NCBI RefSeq assembly: GCF_901709675.1
Contig: NC_051095.1
Location: 18,690,956 to 18,754,955 of the forward strand
Source: Syngnathus acus
Lineage: Eukaryota > Chordata > Actinopteri > Syngnathiformes > Syngnathidae
Reading direction: 5' to 3'
DNA length: 64,000 nt
A program made the position numbers and the translations under genes. A model generated the notes under the pieces. It had not been told where the DNA came from, did not search any database, and was given only the letters and a program-made list of their open reading frames with translations. Numbering within the stretch: position 1 is the first letter of the stretch; each line of letters starts with the position of its first letter. Positions 1-12,968 of this stretch are shown here, one piece after another.

Positions 1-3000
1 CCATGTGCATCTCAATAAGCTAGAATATTGTACATATTTATTCAACACATAGAAAACCACTTTTCAGAAGACAGTCCAATTGATTGGTGCCTGATTTAAT
101 GGAAAGGCAATGGAGGCCAGGACAGGCCAAGCAACAATGGGGCAGAGCATGGCCAAAATGCTCACTTCATCACTGTCCTGTTTAGCAAACAAAACTGGAG
201 TGACAACTACAAACGCTTTCTATGCGGCTGACGTGATTTAAGTACATTGTTCCGACTGCCCCCGGAATCTTATCAATGGTGCTGTTTCGGCTCAAATGCC
301 TCGCAGCTGCAGCCTTTCTCTGTTCAAGATAAGCGGGGGCTGGCACTGCTCTGCTGAAAGCCAATGTAAACTAAGGGTAAGAAGGTACAGAAAACAAGGA
401 CTAAAAAGTAAACAACAAAATACTTCATGTAAATTCAGACGTGAGAGATGTGTTAATTCCTGTCCTTCAGATGACACAAGAAAACAGAGGCCTTTGCTCA
501 GCAGTAACGCCAAGGCCAGACTGCAGGATGACATCATTCCTTCTCAATGCACCTCAGAACAGTAGGGTAGGGTGCGGTGGGGATCAATCGACATTGCATT
601 CTCCTTTCACGGCTTATACATAGTCTTCTTATATTGGGCATCGGGCACCAAGATTATGATTAGATTGTAGACTTAGTATCACCTCAGTCTTTTTTTATTT
701 TCTCATTCATTCTAATTACACAAGTGAATGAAATAAAGTAATGTTGAGCGTGGGATGGAAGATAAACAATTAAACGGAAAAAATTGAGACTGAAAGCAAA
801 ACGAAGAAAGTGAAAGAAAAAGAAACAAGGAAAGAAAGAAAAGTGAGGAGAAAGAGAAGACAAAGAATCAGAAAACTATGACTGATGAAGGGTAGGAAAG
901 AAAAAGGAGGCAAACAAGTAAGGGAGGAAGGAATGAGAAGAAGGAAATTGGGAATAAAAGGAAGACTAGAAGAAACCGAATGGTTTGAAAATAAGGCAGG
1001 CCGATAGGTAGTACTAAATGATGGAAGTCAAAAGGGAAGGTGGAAAGGAAGGATGGTCTGAAAATAAGGTAGGGTACAAGGAAGAAAGTTGGCATGAAAA
1101 AGAGGAAAGTAAATCAGTAGAAAGGGAATGAGGAAGCACGAAGGAGGGGGGGGAAAGGTTGCATGAAAGGAATGAAGGGAAAACAAGATTCAGGCACAGA
1201 GAGTGAGCCAAGAGTCTTCTCAGTGAACTGGTGCTCAATTGGCGGCCCGCGGGCCAGAACCAAGCCCTAACTGGCCCAGCCTGGGGTCCAACCTGCCTGA
1301 ATGAATTGCATTGAAGAGATGCAGAGGGTATTTTGGGTCGCAAGATTTCCTTCAAAATTCCTATAGTGTTTGATATTGTGAATGCAACACATTGCTGACT
1401 ATGCTGTTTTGAAACGTGGCTCGCTGTGCTAATAACAGAAGTAGTGGCAAGATATTGAGTGGGTTCGGGTTTATAATCCCGCTTGACACTTGCCCCAGAA
1501 AGTGGACACTTGGCGAGACATAGCGACCTTAAAACCAGTGTAAATGATTTTGGGCTTGCTGTAAACCCCTCTTGCACAGGTGATATTTTAAAACTCTGGC
1601 ACTGTTAATTAGCATGTAGATGCATTTTAGTCGTATAAATGTATTTCATTTGGCCTTTTCCCCTTTGTGTGAGAGATTCTAACAATAATAAAAGAACATG
1701 ATTGTGTCTCTTCATCTCGTGGTGTCCACATTCGGATTCTGCATTATCAATGTGTTTCCCTAACCAAATCATCAAATTCCGAAACTATCAATAGTAGAAT
1801 CACTCAACTTTACAGGGCCACCTTGTACAGATGCAAAACGTGTTCCCAAAAACATTTTCTGTGCATAACAACAACTTGAGTGTGTTCACCATTTACAAAT
1901 CAATAAGCATGATGTTGCTGTCCGGTAGAATGTGTCCAAATTTGGTCAATATTAACATTCTAAACTAAATCAAGGAACAGCGTTATTAACAGTTTGGCTA
2001 ATTTTGTTGGTGGACTTCCTAAAAAGGAGTGGTTTTCAAGAAGTGAGAATGACTCCAGACAGCAACAACATGCACTACAATGCCTAGCCAAATAATGCAG
2101 TGTTGTTTTTTTTCCCCCACCTATGGTCGAATTATTTGTGCAATGTTTGACACATCTTTGTGATGTCATCACATCAGACATGCAACATTTGCAATGCATG
2201 GAACGCAAGACTGGATAACAAACCGTCACTTTCATGCCAGTATGAACAGTACTGATGTACAAATTGGGAGTACGGTAAAAGCTGTTTTCTTAGCTTTTCA
2301 GTTGAAAAAATTGTGTTTTTGGTGAAACCATCCTATGTTCTCCTGCCAATTACGGTCTTGAAACATAGGTCAAATGTCCCCAAAACGGCTGGCAGCGAGC
2401 GGGTTGGCTGCTCAGAAAATAGCAGGCAGTCAATGAGTTAAATCGGCCGATCATAGCTTTTTTCAAAATATGCAATATCGTCACATTTTGGCTGATTAAT
2501 CTATTAGTTTCTGAATAGCTGGATGGTGTTTGAGTGGTGCAGAATGGGTTCATTGCACTGTCTAAGTCTTCTCAGTAACCTACCAGTGAGAACTCCAGCC
2601 AGACTTGTTTACAATAGTGGGCTGAACGGAGCGGAGCATTCCAAAAGGTATGTTTGTGAAATCAACAGTGACTCAACATGTTTCCCATTTTAGCTCAACT
2701 CTGTCATGTGTGCCTGACAATACGTACTTCGATCGTTTGTTCATTCGGTCGTTGCATTGCTAAGGTTTTAAAGTCTTGAAATTGACTAACTGTTAAAACA
2801 AATCAACTTCATGGCTGTATTCAAAACAAATTGATAGAACTGTTAGTCAAATGTCTATTTGCTTTTACTGTATTCAAATCAAATGTTATTCTGGTCAAAC
2901 CTCCAGTTTATATAGACATTGCTGTATTCAGATTATGTTATACTGGTCAAATTTCTGTTTTCAACTTTTTGTTCTAACTTCTAAAATAATTGTTACTGCT

Positions 3001-4663
3001 TTATTCAAATCATGTGATACTGGTCAAATCAATGGTTTTGTGACTTTTCTCTTCATGGTATATAGGTCGCACTGTAGTAATTTAGATTGTGTATCTGGCA
3101 GTGAAACCTTGGTTGTAATCGGGACGGGACTAGATAAGCACAATTACTTCCTCCCGCTTCCCTTTTCGACAAGTTATGTCAAACAAATGTGAAATGAATC
3201 TGTAATAAGCGTGTTGTTTATGTGTTTGCCTAAATAAACAAATGAAATCGAAGTTGTTCCACCTGTACAATAACCAAATTTGCAGCAAGTACAAGACCAG
3301 AGCCATTTCTAAACTCATTTATAAATAGATATTTTTAAAATTAAATTGCTATTTTTTCCAATGAGGATAACCCAATCAGGAATACGCTCTGTCCACTGTT
3401 AATGTGGTAAATGACTATTCTAGCCGCAAAAGTCTTTTTTTAAATGCAATTTCAGCACAGGTGTATAAAGGCCCATTTCCAGCAACCATCCCTTCAGTGT
3501 TCTAACGGTCCATTGTGTTTGCTAATTGAGCTAGAAGGCTAATATGGATGATTGGAAAACCCTTGTGCAATTATGTTGGTTTTCATGGAAAACACTAAGT
3601 TGTCTGGGTGACCCCAAACTTCTGAACGGTATTGTATAAATAATTCCCAAAGGTGTAATGTTTTTTTCAGGTGTTTTTTTTATTTTTTTTTTATTTGTCT
3701 TTAAATTTTTCTCGGTTTAAAAATTAAACAAATACTGAAGGGCAAAGTATGTTGTATTTCTAATTCATATGTTAGGTAGAAGTGACAGAAAAAACAAGAT
3801 GCTAGGTGTGTATTCTTAGAATTAATCATTCGATTAATCAGTAATCTTTTATTTTCTTTCAAATACTGGCATCGGCCTCAAGAATTCATATCGGTTAGGC
3901 CCTAGAATGTAGGCACGAGCGAGATAATTTGACAAGTGAGGAGAGGAACCACATTGAATATAATTATACAGTGGCATGATTAATAGAGACTGAGAGGTGA
4001 CTGGTAGGAGCAGGAACCATGTGCATGTAATCCAATTAGTAAAAGCACCCACGGCCCTGATTACATCACGCATCTAAGAAAGCAAAATGAATTGGTCAAC
4101 ATGGCCACTAAAAAAAAAAGAAGTTGGTAGTAGGTGAGCAATCTCATTTGGGCCGATCATGTTGAACGACTTGAACACATCGGGGACACTGTGTTTCATA
4201 ACATTTTAGGGATTATAGACTGTATGTTTATATAGCAATGATTTGAATTAAAAAAATCTTACACAAGAAAAGCCTGTAACAATTAACAAATATCTTTAAT
4301 AATAACCAAGTGTAGGACCGTGCTGACGGTGGACAGACATTGGAAAGAAATATTACCCGTCACTCACCATGTTTGAGCAACAATTCAAGATAAATTCTTT
4401 GAGGCAGAGTCATTTAGTGTCGCAATGCTATCCAGGTGAGTCAGAGGCAAAGATGTGCCGAGATTTTACTACGTTTCTTTTCATCAACAACTGGGGAAAG
4501 CTACAGTAATTAAGTCTCTCTGAATGTTCTTCACTCCTCCTGCTCATATACCAATGTGATACTTAGAATAATAATGCAGGAGTCGTAGTGAAGAACAATT
4601 CCAAACATTATACCAAATCCTTGACAATCAACAAATTATTTTTAGAATTAAGTTGGTACCTTG
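1..4663. other. intronic or intergenic sequence, no gene recognised
   Basis: Probably the first intron of elovl6, if the next exon is off the left edge. It includes a purine-rich stretch at 780-1180, a GC-rich patch at 1230-1330 reminiscent of an old transposon end but not identified, and a degenerate repeat at 2814-3035. The translated frames have no recognisable protein. Confidence 0.6.
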
Positions 4664-5655
4664 GCTCCATCCATCCATCTTCTTCCGCTTATCCGGGGTC
4701 AGGTCGCGGGGGCAGCAGCTTTGGGAGGGACTCCCAGACTTCCCTCTCCCCAGCCACTTCATCCAGCTCATCCCGGGGGATCCCAAGGCGTTCCCAGGCC
4801 AGCTGAGAGACATAGTCTGTCCAGCGCGTCCTGGGTCGTCCCCGGGGTCTCCTACCGGTGGGACATGCCCAGAACACCTCCCCAGGGAGGCGTCCAGGAG
4901 GCCTCCTGATGAGATGCCCGAGCCACCTCATCTGGCTCCTCTCAACGTGGAAGAGTAGCGACTCTACTCTGAGTCTCTCCCGGATGACCGAGCTTCTCAC
5001 CCTATCTCTAAGGGAGAGCCCAGACATCCTGCGGAGAAAACTCATTTCGGCCGCTTGTATCCGGGATCTCGTTCTTTCGGTCACGACCCATAGCTCGTGA
5101 CCATAGGTGAGGGTAGGAGTGTAAATCGACCGGTAAATTGAGCGCTTTGCCTTTTGGCTCAGCTCTCTCTTTACCACGACAGACCGGTACAGAGTCCGCA
5201 TTACTGCAGACGCTGCACCGATCCGCCTGTTGATCTCGCGCTCCATCCTCCCCTCACTCGTGAACAAGACTCCAAGATACTTTAACTCCTCCACTTGGGG
5301 CAGGATCTCATCCCCAATCCGGAGAGGGCATTCCACCCTTTTCCGACCGAGGACCATGGACTCGGATTTGGAGTGGCTGACCCTCATCCCGACCGCTTCA
5401 CACTCGGCTGCGAACCGCTCCAGTGAGAGCTGGAGATCACGGGCCTGAAGAAGCCAACAGCACCACGTCGTCTGCAAAAAGCAGAGACGCGATGCTGAGG
5501 TCCCCAAACCGGACCCCCTCAACGCCTCGGCTGCGCCTAGAAATTCTGTCCATAAAAATTATGAACAGAATCGGTGACAAAGGGCAGCCTTGGCGGAGTC
5601 CAACCATCACTGGCAACGAATCCGACTTACTGCCGGGTTCAAATTTTCGCCAAGG
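4664..5655 (-). mobile_element. 5'-truncated LINE: 3' end of a non-LTR retrotransposon reverse transcriptase
   Basis: Reading the minus strand from about 5655, one frame carries reverse-transcriptase motifs RQGCPLSP and ASLLFADDVVLLAS (the FADD catalytic box at 5478-5467). A one-base change near 5440-5446 then moves the coding to a second frame. That frame runs to a stop at 4689 with the typical fish LINE tail (LGVLFTSEGRMERE, SIYTPTLTYGHELWVVTERT, RPPGRLPGE, LLPPRPDPG). The TCCATCC repeats at 4666 onward are the usual 3' end of this family. The copy lacks the endonuclease and most of the polymerase, and is not functional. Confidence 0.9.
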
Positions 5656-5659
5656 TTCA

Positions 5660-7380
5660 GACCCTCAAAAACTGCAGCATTATTTTCAAGACCACACCCT
5701 CGAAATAGACTAATTTTAGTCAGACAGTTTTTAAAACTGTTAACAGCCGTCTTCATAATGTGTGCCTTTGTCAAAAGGCCCCACAAATCTATATTTTTAG
5801 CACAGTTTATACCCTGGCTGTATTTTGAGGAGGTGGCCCCCTTAGCACACAAATGAGCCACTAGTCACATCTCTCTTGACTGTGACGCAAATGTAAAGTA
5901 CTACTTTCAGTACCTTGGCAATGAGAGACTTTGAGATGGCAACTTGTTGAGCAAGACGGACAAAAAAAAAACCACCTCATCACAACCTTGTGATGAGGTG
6001 GGGGGTTTTTGTCAAATAACTTTCCACCGTTGACATGACTATGCAAAATGCTGCCAAAGAGGTACTGACTAAAAAACAAGAACAAAATCTTCACAATTGT
6101 GTGGTTATTCCGCTAATTTAACCCTGCAATGGCACAAAACAAGCACTTCTACAGTAAAAACAAATTGAAAAAAAAAAAGTTTGAAAAGTATTATTTTAAT
6201 GGTTACACACTGCTGCACACTGTATACGTTTGTCTTTTTTTGTATATAGTTTGTGCAACTCTGGCTTTAAGACGGAAACAGTAAGCGTGTATGGTAATTT
6301 AAATAGCAACCTTCATCTGGTAAATGACAATCAAACACCTACTTTGTCTTTGAACTTTTATAGTCCTTTCTTGGCCTTGATGAACTTGTGGTTGCTTATG
6401 TAAACTGATGTCTACCCATCAATTTATGGGCTATGTAAACTGTATGCGTGGAGTGAACTTATCAAGATGAGAAAATACACATAAATGAACAATGAACTTA
6501 ATAGAGTCTCTGCTTGCTAATTATGTTTGCTTGATACTTTTTGGGGTAGCTTCTTGTGTCCATTCCCTTGGTAAACTAAACCGCTTTGGGAGAAGCCCAA
6601 ACACAATCCTCCTTGATAAGCATTTGTGACTGGTTGCACTAGTTTGGCTATGTAGATAAGGTTTCAGGGCCCTTGTTGTTTATGCTGATGAACATTTGTT
6701 GCCCCCCTGCCTCCTTTGCCCTATAGTTTAAGATTAAGAACCTCACACTTTGCCGAGAAAGACCATGTGGGTGACATATACTACAAGACTGAAGCCTGCA
6801 TAGCAGATCTGCGATCTGATTGGCTGCTGCTCTGTCAGCAGACATCAGAAGAGGCGTCCGATTGGTGCTTTCTTAGTGCCAGGGGATGGCAGGCTCCCGT
6901 GCTGCTGACCCATGCGGCCTCATACATTCACTTGAAATGAAAATGTGATGTTATGTGATTAATGTTGATGGCAAGTTCATGCAGTGAGCCTTGAATAAGT
7001 CAGCAAAGGACACAGCAGATGGCTGAAAGGCACTACAATGCTGGCTCAACTCTGCCTTTTGTAAGTATTTTGTGAGAGGATGTACATAAAATTAGACATG
7101 TGAGGTATACAATCAAAACATTTCTCCACATATCGAATGGACCCTACCATTAAAATATGCAGAGGAAACTCAATTGTTCTGCACAGCACCACCAGGCTAC
7201 AAGATGAGCCGCATTTTGTCCCATCAAGCTGCAAAATGATCTCAATGTAGCACATTTTGGACTCATTAATTCGCTCCATATCAAATGGCATGATGACCTT
7301 AGCATCATCATGGTGCTTGTTATCTAGAGGTTGATAAGGGCGGAGGATGAGCGGTAAATCACACAAATTTCAAGGACATC
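5660..7380. other. no gene recognised
   Basis: AT-rich sequence, presumably elovl6 intron, with the palindrome at 5971-6001 as its only clear structure. The open frames are short and lack recognisable protein features. Confidence 0.55.
5971..6001. repeat. perfect short palindrome (14-bp arms)
   Basis: CCACCTCATCACAA at 5972-5985 and its exact complement at 5988-6001 are separated by CC. Flanking A and T runs extend the pairing imperfectly to about 6013. Function unknown. Confidence 0.9.
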
Positions 7381-7503
7381 CCACTGCGGGTTCAGACGTG
7401 AGGCGGATAAATCGCCAGCGCGGTTAGATTATATTTGATCCGAACTGAGCGTTGGGTGCTGGATTCGACGCATTTAACATGGTACAGTTGAACGTGGTCT
7501 TAC

Positions 7504-7586
7504 CAGTTCTCCTGCATCCATCGGATGGCCTCCTCCTCGTTGAACTGCCTTTCGAACTCGTACTCTTGGAGGGCTAATACCGACAT
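7504..7586 (-). CDS. elovl6: elovl6, first coding exon (very-long-chain fatty acid elongase 6)
   Basis: Elovl6 is an ER-membrane condensing enzyme that elongates C12-C16 saturated and monounsaturated acyl-CoAs using malonyl-CoA. Reading the minus strand from the ATG at 7586 gives 27 codons beginning [20 protein letters not shown] and ending IRWMQEN, then TG. I recognise this as the conserved elovl6 N-terminus. The last Trp codon is split by an intron: the exon ends at 7504 and the next bases are a GTAAG donor. The start matches the second Met of the mammalian protein; the extra Met-Asn before it is absent here. This N-terminal part precedes the membrane segments and the HxxHH box, which are not in the window. 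I looked for the next exon (starting KKSFLFSALYA in the family) in 1-7500 on the minus strand and did not find it, so it probably lies off the left edge. The surrounding 7380-7880 is GC- and CpG-rich, as expected for a promoter. Because it has a donor it is not a processed pseudogene. Confidence 0.88.
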
Positions 7587-7930
7587 ACTGGCGGCAGTGG
7601 GGAGGCGAGCTCGGGCGTCAATCTTAACAAAGGCGAGAGGCTGTCGTAGTGCTAGTAGAAATAGTAAGAGGTCTGGTATAGGCTAAGCCCGCCAGTCACA
7701 TCGCCCTTGCCGCCGTCAGGACGTCGCGGTCGCGCGTGTAGTCAGATCGACAATCCTGATGCACTGACTGAACGAACACAGGATAACGCTACTCTTCCTC
7801 CTTCGCCCGCCGGCCGGCCTTCTTCACCATAGCCACGCCCGCCACTCGTTGAATTGATGGATCCCGCGGGTCCTAGCGCCAGCCTTTCCTTTTTTCTTCT
7901 TCCAGAACTTAGGCACCCTCCGGTCATTTT
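7587..7930 (-). promoter_or_regulatory. elovl6: elovl6 5' leader and CpG-rich promoter region (inferred)
   Basis: This block directly upstream of the elovl6 ATG is rich in CpG and GC compared with its AT-rich surroundings, and contains GCCGGCCGGCGGGCG-like sequence near 7805-7820 on the minus strand. No clear TATA box is seen. The transcription start cannot be placed by eye. The CpG-rich zone also runs on into the first intron to about 7380. Confidence 0.5.
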
Positions 7931-8115
7931 TTTTATTTTTGCTTTGACTTGCGATTGCCAATCTGAATATACTGTACGGTGGCTGTGAATTTAGTTCAAC
8001 TCATCTCACAAAAAGCAGCATTTTGGCAAATATAGAAAAAGTCATCAAAAAGAGACTTCGAGTTATTTAGTGGCACTACCAGTTGACATTTACCGTCTTA
8101 ACCTACTGCTGACAA

Positions 8116-8411
8116 CAGAGGCGTAGCCAGGAATTTTTCCAGTAGGGGCGCACGCCCACAGGAAAAAAAATCGAACATCACCCACGCCGTTCGCTGATCG
8201 CTAAAACAACATCAGGGTCCGGGAGGCAAACGGTGAATGGATAACATCGCGCACATAGAATAGCGCAAGCACATTCGCGCAAGACCGAAAGAAAAAAACG
8301 GCATGAAAATTAAGAATTTTTTTTTTTTTTTTTTTTTTTTTTTTCAACCGGGGCGCAGGGAGTCCTAACCGGGGCGCCGCCCCGGCTCGCCCCGGCTTGG
8401 CTACGCCTCTG
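8116..8411. mobile_element. hAT-type MITE (296 bp) with perfect 8-bp target duplication
   Basis: Terminal inverted repeats CAGAGGCGTAGCCAGG (left) and its near-complement (right, one mismatch) are flanked on both sides by GCTGACAA (8108-8115 and 8412-8419). An 8-bp duplication with CAG...CTG ends identifies the hAT superfamily. The interior has a 26-nt T run (8319-8344) and no transposase. Confidence 0.93.
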
Positions 8412-9129
8412 GCTGACAAACAATACAAAATTGACAATTGGCAACGATAGTTGAGGTTTTAGAACTAAGTCCAAACATCCGCTGAATGTGCTATTTACGG
8501 GAAAGAGAGGCACTTCACTTTTTCCCACCTGGATGTTTATAATCAGTATTTTACAATTATCGTTTGCCATCAACTTCCGTGTTTCTAACATTCCCAGCAT
8601 TTAGGTTTCTCCAATGATGGCTTTTTACTATCACAAATATTTGTTTAGAATTTAGAATCATTGCATGAGTAATTGTCAACTAATTTATCAAAGCAGGAGG
8701 TAAAACCTCTCCAAAAGATTATTTTATTTAAAGGGATCAAGCTGAATGTACATGTTGATGCACTGAGGAAGACGCAATGAAATATGTTACTCACCAGTGA
8801 CTTGAGTAGACCTCCAAATACTATCATTTATTATGTTTCATTAATCTTCGTACATACAACTATGCTGAAATATCAAGAAATCAATTGCAAAGAGCAGTGT
8901 AATCACGTACGTCCTATCACAATCCCTATTTGAGGTAGAAATGAAAGATCCAGCAGGGTTTGACTTCCTATTCATTTTGATGAAATATTTAATATGGGTA
9001 TGACATTGTAAGTTACAAGTAGTGATTTTACTACCAGTTATGCAATTACATCGAATAAATATGAATAGTAAGACACTAAATAACTCCTTCACGCATATTA
9101 CCAGCAAGACAAATCATTCACAATAGTTA

Positions 9130-10131
9130 AGATCAGTTTATTTTCTACATGAACTAGTTCAAAGTTCAGTTCACAACTTATAAAATAAACTAGTTCATTA
9201 TTGAAAATTTATGAACTATGTTCATCGTTCAAAAAAGTTAATAGTTTTTTATTTCCCCCAATAGAAAGCATTTTTTTATTTTTTGCTGCGAGCTGGTAAC
9301 CCTCCGGTATATTGGCATTTTCTCATTGTTTTCACTCATTCCATTCACACTAGTATCCAGTTGCTCCTATTACCCTACAATCTGAAATACAGGAAAAAAT
9401 GATCTTTTTCTTTAATGAATTGAAACTGTGGTCCAGAATGTGCAAACACAAACCACCTGCTGTAGGTGCCAGACTTAGGTAGGAAACAAATGCTGTACAA
9501 ATGAAGTGCAAAATATTTAAAGTAACGTTATATTTGCTTTAACCAACTTTAACCATTTTGTGTGAATGTCATGTGAATGTCATGTTTGCCCAAAGAATCA
9601 GAAAACGTAAAAGTTCAAAGTGTGCAAAGCCCAGATAAATTACTAAAACAACAAAAAACAATCTTATTAAAAGTAATTTGTTGTCTAACACCATTGAGAG
9701 CACTACTATTTCTTCTAAAATTCTTGAATGCTCTCACAGGATGATACCATATTGGTGCCGTTTGACAAGAAAGGGCAAGTGAGGATACTTGCGTGACCAG
9801 TTTACATCGTCTCCATGCACATGTCGCATTTTCGCCGCAGTTGCCATATCCTTTCCCCCCTGCCTATTTAAACCTTGTTTAGAGTGTGTTTAGCGGGGTT
9901 TTATTTTGATGTCTAAGAAGAGAAAACCTGGCATCCTTGAATGAAAGTGAACTCAAAACCATTCATTGGCCCCAGAATGAAACCATTCACAAAAATGTTC
10001 ACGAAGCAAAAATACATTGCGTTCAGTTCACGTACATCCAAATTATGAATGAGTTCATGAACGTTCGTTCATTGAACATGAGCAAGTTCATGAACTTTCG
10101 TTCATTGAACGCGTTCAGGTACAACGCTGGC
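9130..10131. mobile_element. probable nonautonomous hAT-like element rich in GTTCA/TGAAC motifs
   Basis: Both ends are packed with short complementary motifs (TGAACTAGTTCAAAGTTCA at 9150-9168; GTTCATGAAC and TTCATTGAACG repeats at 10050-10115). The right end, TTCAGGTACAACGCTG, looks like a hAT terminus. I could not find a matching left terminus or a target duplication, so the limits are approximate. No coding capacity. Confidence 0.5.
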
Positions 10132-11048
10132 AGGCATAGTCATTTATGTACCATCTGCCAAGGCTTTGCCTTTTAACCCACTGCCTTGTCTGTGTGAATG
10201 TAAAATGTACATAGCAGTATAGAAAGCGGAAAGATAGACTATTGTTTCCTCAAAAACACTACTATGGAAACATAGATTTGACGTGTGTCATTTTCTTAGA
10301 ACCCCCCCCCAAAGGATTGGTTTCTGTCAGTGTAGCTGTGTTTGAACCCTTGAGGCACGCTCAACAGGCATAAGGAATACCGTGTTTGCTTGGTATGGGA
10401 ATGTCACTGAACGAAACTGTAACACACCCTTTTTCTAAAGATACACAAATCTTCACTTCACTCCCTAGGCCATTACAGTCCATCCGTCCATTCATCCGTC
10501 CGCCCAACCAAACCACCAATTGATAGATTGGTCTGTCTGTCTGTTTGTCTACCTGCCTGTGTAGCTGTAGATTTGACGTGTCATTTTTATTATTTATCCG
10601 TAAATACTACCTTCTGTTCCTTCGATCGCTGATTCACTCATTTCACTGTCAATGATAAAGAGATTCAGCCTCAGGCAGATCATCCAATCATCAGCCTTGT
10701 ACACCCCAGAGACGCTGGGCGTCCTAAGGGCAGCCGATGGAAGGGACAAAGCCCAGCATTTATCCAATAACTTGGCTCGTTTCGCTGCATTCTTTGCTTC
10801 CCTATTCAACTTGGTGGACGCCCAGTGTCTACAATGTTTAAAGCACTGTGAAGCTGTGGGAATGAGTGAGAGGAAAGCCGTGTTGTTACAAGTGATATGA
10901 AGCTGATTCTGAACAAATGTTGAGGGCATTGTAGCACATATTTAGTCAATGTCAGGTATACACGGCAGTATATATTTGATCACTTATTTTTTTTACATTT
11001 TAGATGAAACTCAGCCTCCCTTGCAGTCTTGGACCATTTGCTTCTGCT

Positions 11049-11110
11049 ACCTACCTTCCTACCTACCTACCAACCTACCTACCTACCTACCTACCTACCT
11101 GCCTACCTAC
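11049..11110. repeat. (CTAC)n tetranucleotide microsatellite
   Basis: About fifteen CTAC units with a few substitutions. Confidence 0.95.
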
Positions 11111-11536
11111 CACCGATTTATTCGTGTTTTGTGTTGTTAAATTGATTTTCATTAGTTGCTCATCACGTGTGGTCAATTTTGTGGAGCATGGCACATTGAC
11201 ACGTAATTTAAAATACAGTACAGAATTGTCTGTACTGTCACGATGTGGCTCAGTACTGTTACCTACTGTTTATTGAACATCATTGCAGGCAACCTCGACG
11301 AGCGATTCAACAATACTGTATACTGTATACATGACCCATTCAATAATTGTTTTTTATATTTGATTGTTTCTATGGTACTATTTTATGTCATAAGCCAAGT
11401 TTGAAAAATCTTGAAAATGTAGTCAATAAATATTGTATTTGTCATCATGTATTATCAGGTTTTAAGTGTTGTGAATGTGAATTTGCTTATGTGCTTGTCT
11501 TTGAGGGTGAAATGTTTTTATTCACACATTTAACAA

Positions 11537-11537
11537 C

Positions 11538-11579
<42 letters not shown>
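11537..11579. repeat. (AAT)n microsatellite
   Basis: Fourteen uninterrupted AAT units, which translate as poly-Ile or poly-Asn in chance frames. Confidence 0.97.
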
Positions 11580-11693
11580 CCAAATGCAACCCAAGTTAAT
11601 CCAAAACAAAATCCTTACATTGAAATCAAATACAGTATTAAAAGAGTTAAAACATACCAACTTCATCTTTAGACATTATCTGTTGTATACTTT

Positions 11694-12950
11694 TTGGTAA
11701 TATGTTCAACCCAAGTTGAACAGCGACGGACGGAACAATTCAAACACCGGTATGCCCTGGACAAGGACACGGAAACAACACTACACGAACATTTAGATAA
11801 AATACACGAACAGGAATTTGCCGCCACAAAAAAACGACACATCGGGAAATTGGACAGACTCATTGCACAAAAGAAGGCACAACCGGACCACACACACATC
11901 AACGAAAAATGGATTCACAACATGTCACGCCACAAACTCACCCAGGCAGAACGCAGCATATTAGCAAAAGGACTCAACTACGCGATCACGCCCAAAAACA
12001 TACGATGGTTTCATTTTAGCCACGGAGTTAGCATGCGAAAGAATACATAACCCAGGACAAAAAGCAGCACTACGCAATGAAGTTGCAGGTATATTAAAAA
12101 CGGCTAAATCACCACCCAGTAATATTACAAAACAGGAAACAAACGCAATGATCACACTAGCAAAAAATAAAGACATTACAATCCTCCCGGCGGACAAAGG
12201 CAGAACAACAGTGATTATGGACACGGACACTTACGAAGAATCAATGCAACAGTTACTACAGGACGACACCTACGAAGTAATAAAAAAAGACCCAACAGAA
12301 GACAAGAAAAATAAACTCAAAGCATTACTCAAACCACTACTCATGGAAAATAAAATAGACAAACAGGCATACAATCACCTAATACCCACAGCAAACATCA
12401 TCCCCAGAATTTATGGCACACCAAAAATCCATAAACCAGGTACACCTCTCCGCCCCATTGTAGACAGCATAGGGTCAGTCACATACAACCTTTCAAAAGC
12501 ACTCACAGAAATAATAAAACCACTACTAGGACACACGGATCAACACTGCAAAAACTCAAAACAACTTGCTACAGAACTCACACACATAAAAGTACAGAAA
12601 GATGAAATGCTCATATCACACGACGTCATTTCACTCTTCACAAAAACGCCCACACAGCCCACTATACACATAGTACATGACAGACTATCAGCAGACAGGA
12701 CACTCAAGAAACGCACAAATCTAACAGCACAAGACATCACCCAACTACTTCATTTCATAGCCACCTCCACATACTTTCAATACAGAAACACAATATACAG
12801 GCAAAAAGAGGGATTCCCCATGGGAGACCCTCTTTCTGCCATCATGTGCAATTTCTTTATGGAAGATTTAGAACAGAAGGCACTCTTAACAGCCCCGGAC
12901 ACATACAAACCCACGCTATGGAAACGTTACGTTGACGACATTCTGGAAAA
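11694..12950 (+). pseudogene. Penelope-like reverse transcriptase (broken)
   Basis: The N-terminal part is in one frame (EQFKHRYALDKDTETTLHEH...LTQAERSILAKGLNYAITPKN). A one-base loss near 12000-12005 shifts it to the frame that continues NEVAGILKTAKSPPSNITKQ and then DITILPADKGRTTVIMDTDT, PRIYGTPKIHKPG, GFPMGDPLSAIMCNFFMED and KRYVDD. The YVDD catalytic box is at 12928-12939. PADKG, the PKIHKPG region and the GFPMG..LS motif are typical of Penelope/Neptune-class polymerases related to telomerase. A second frameshift lies just after YVDD, near 12945-12969. It would have copied element RNA at the insertion site; this copy cannot make full-length protein. Confidence 0.92.
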
Positions 12951-12968
12951 ACAAAAACAGGACATACA

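Noticed and set aside
1014-1577. 187-aa minus-strand frame near the left end
   Set aside because: No recognisable motif; half of it is Ser/Leu/Phe-rich translation of a purine-rich tract. It may touch an old transposon end but could not be assigned.
4689-5522. A 277-aa host protein on the minus strand
   Set aside because: It is the C-terminal part of a fish LINE reverse transcriptase with a frameshift, followed by the family's usual 3' tail.
1-7500. Second and later elovl6 exons
   Set aside because: I looked for the KKSFLFSALYA-type exon and the HxxHH exon on the minus strand and found no match, so none is reported.
11049-11110. CRISPR-like direct repeats
   Set aside because: A simple CTAC microsatellite with no spacers, in a eukaryotic genome. 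No CRISPR array is present anywhere in the window.
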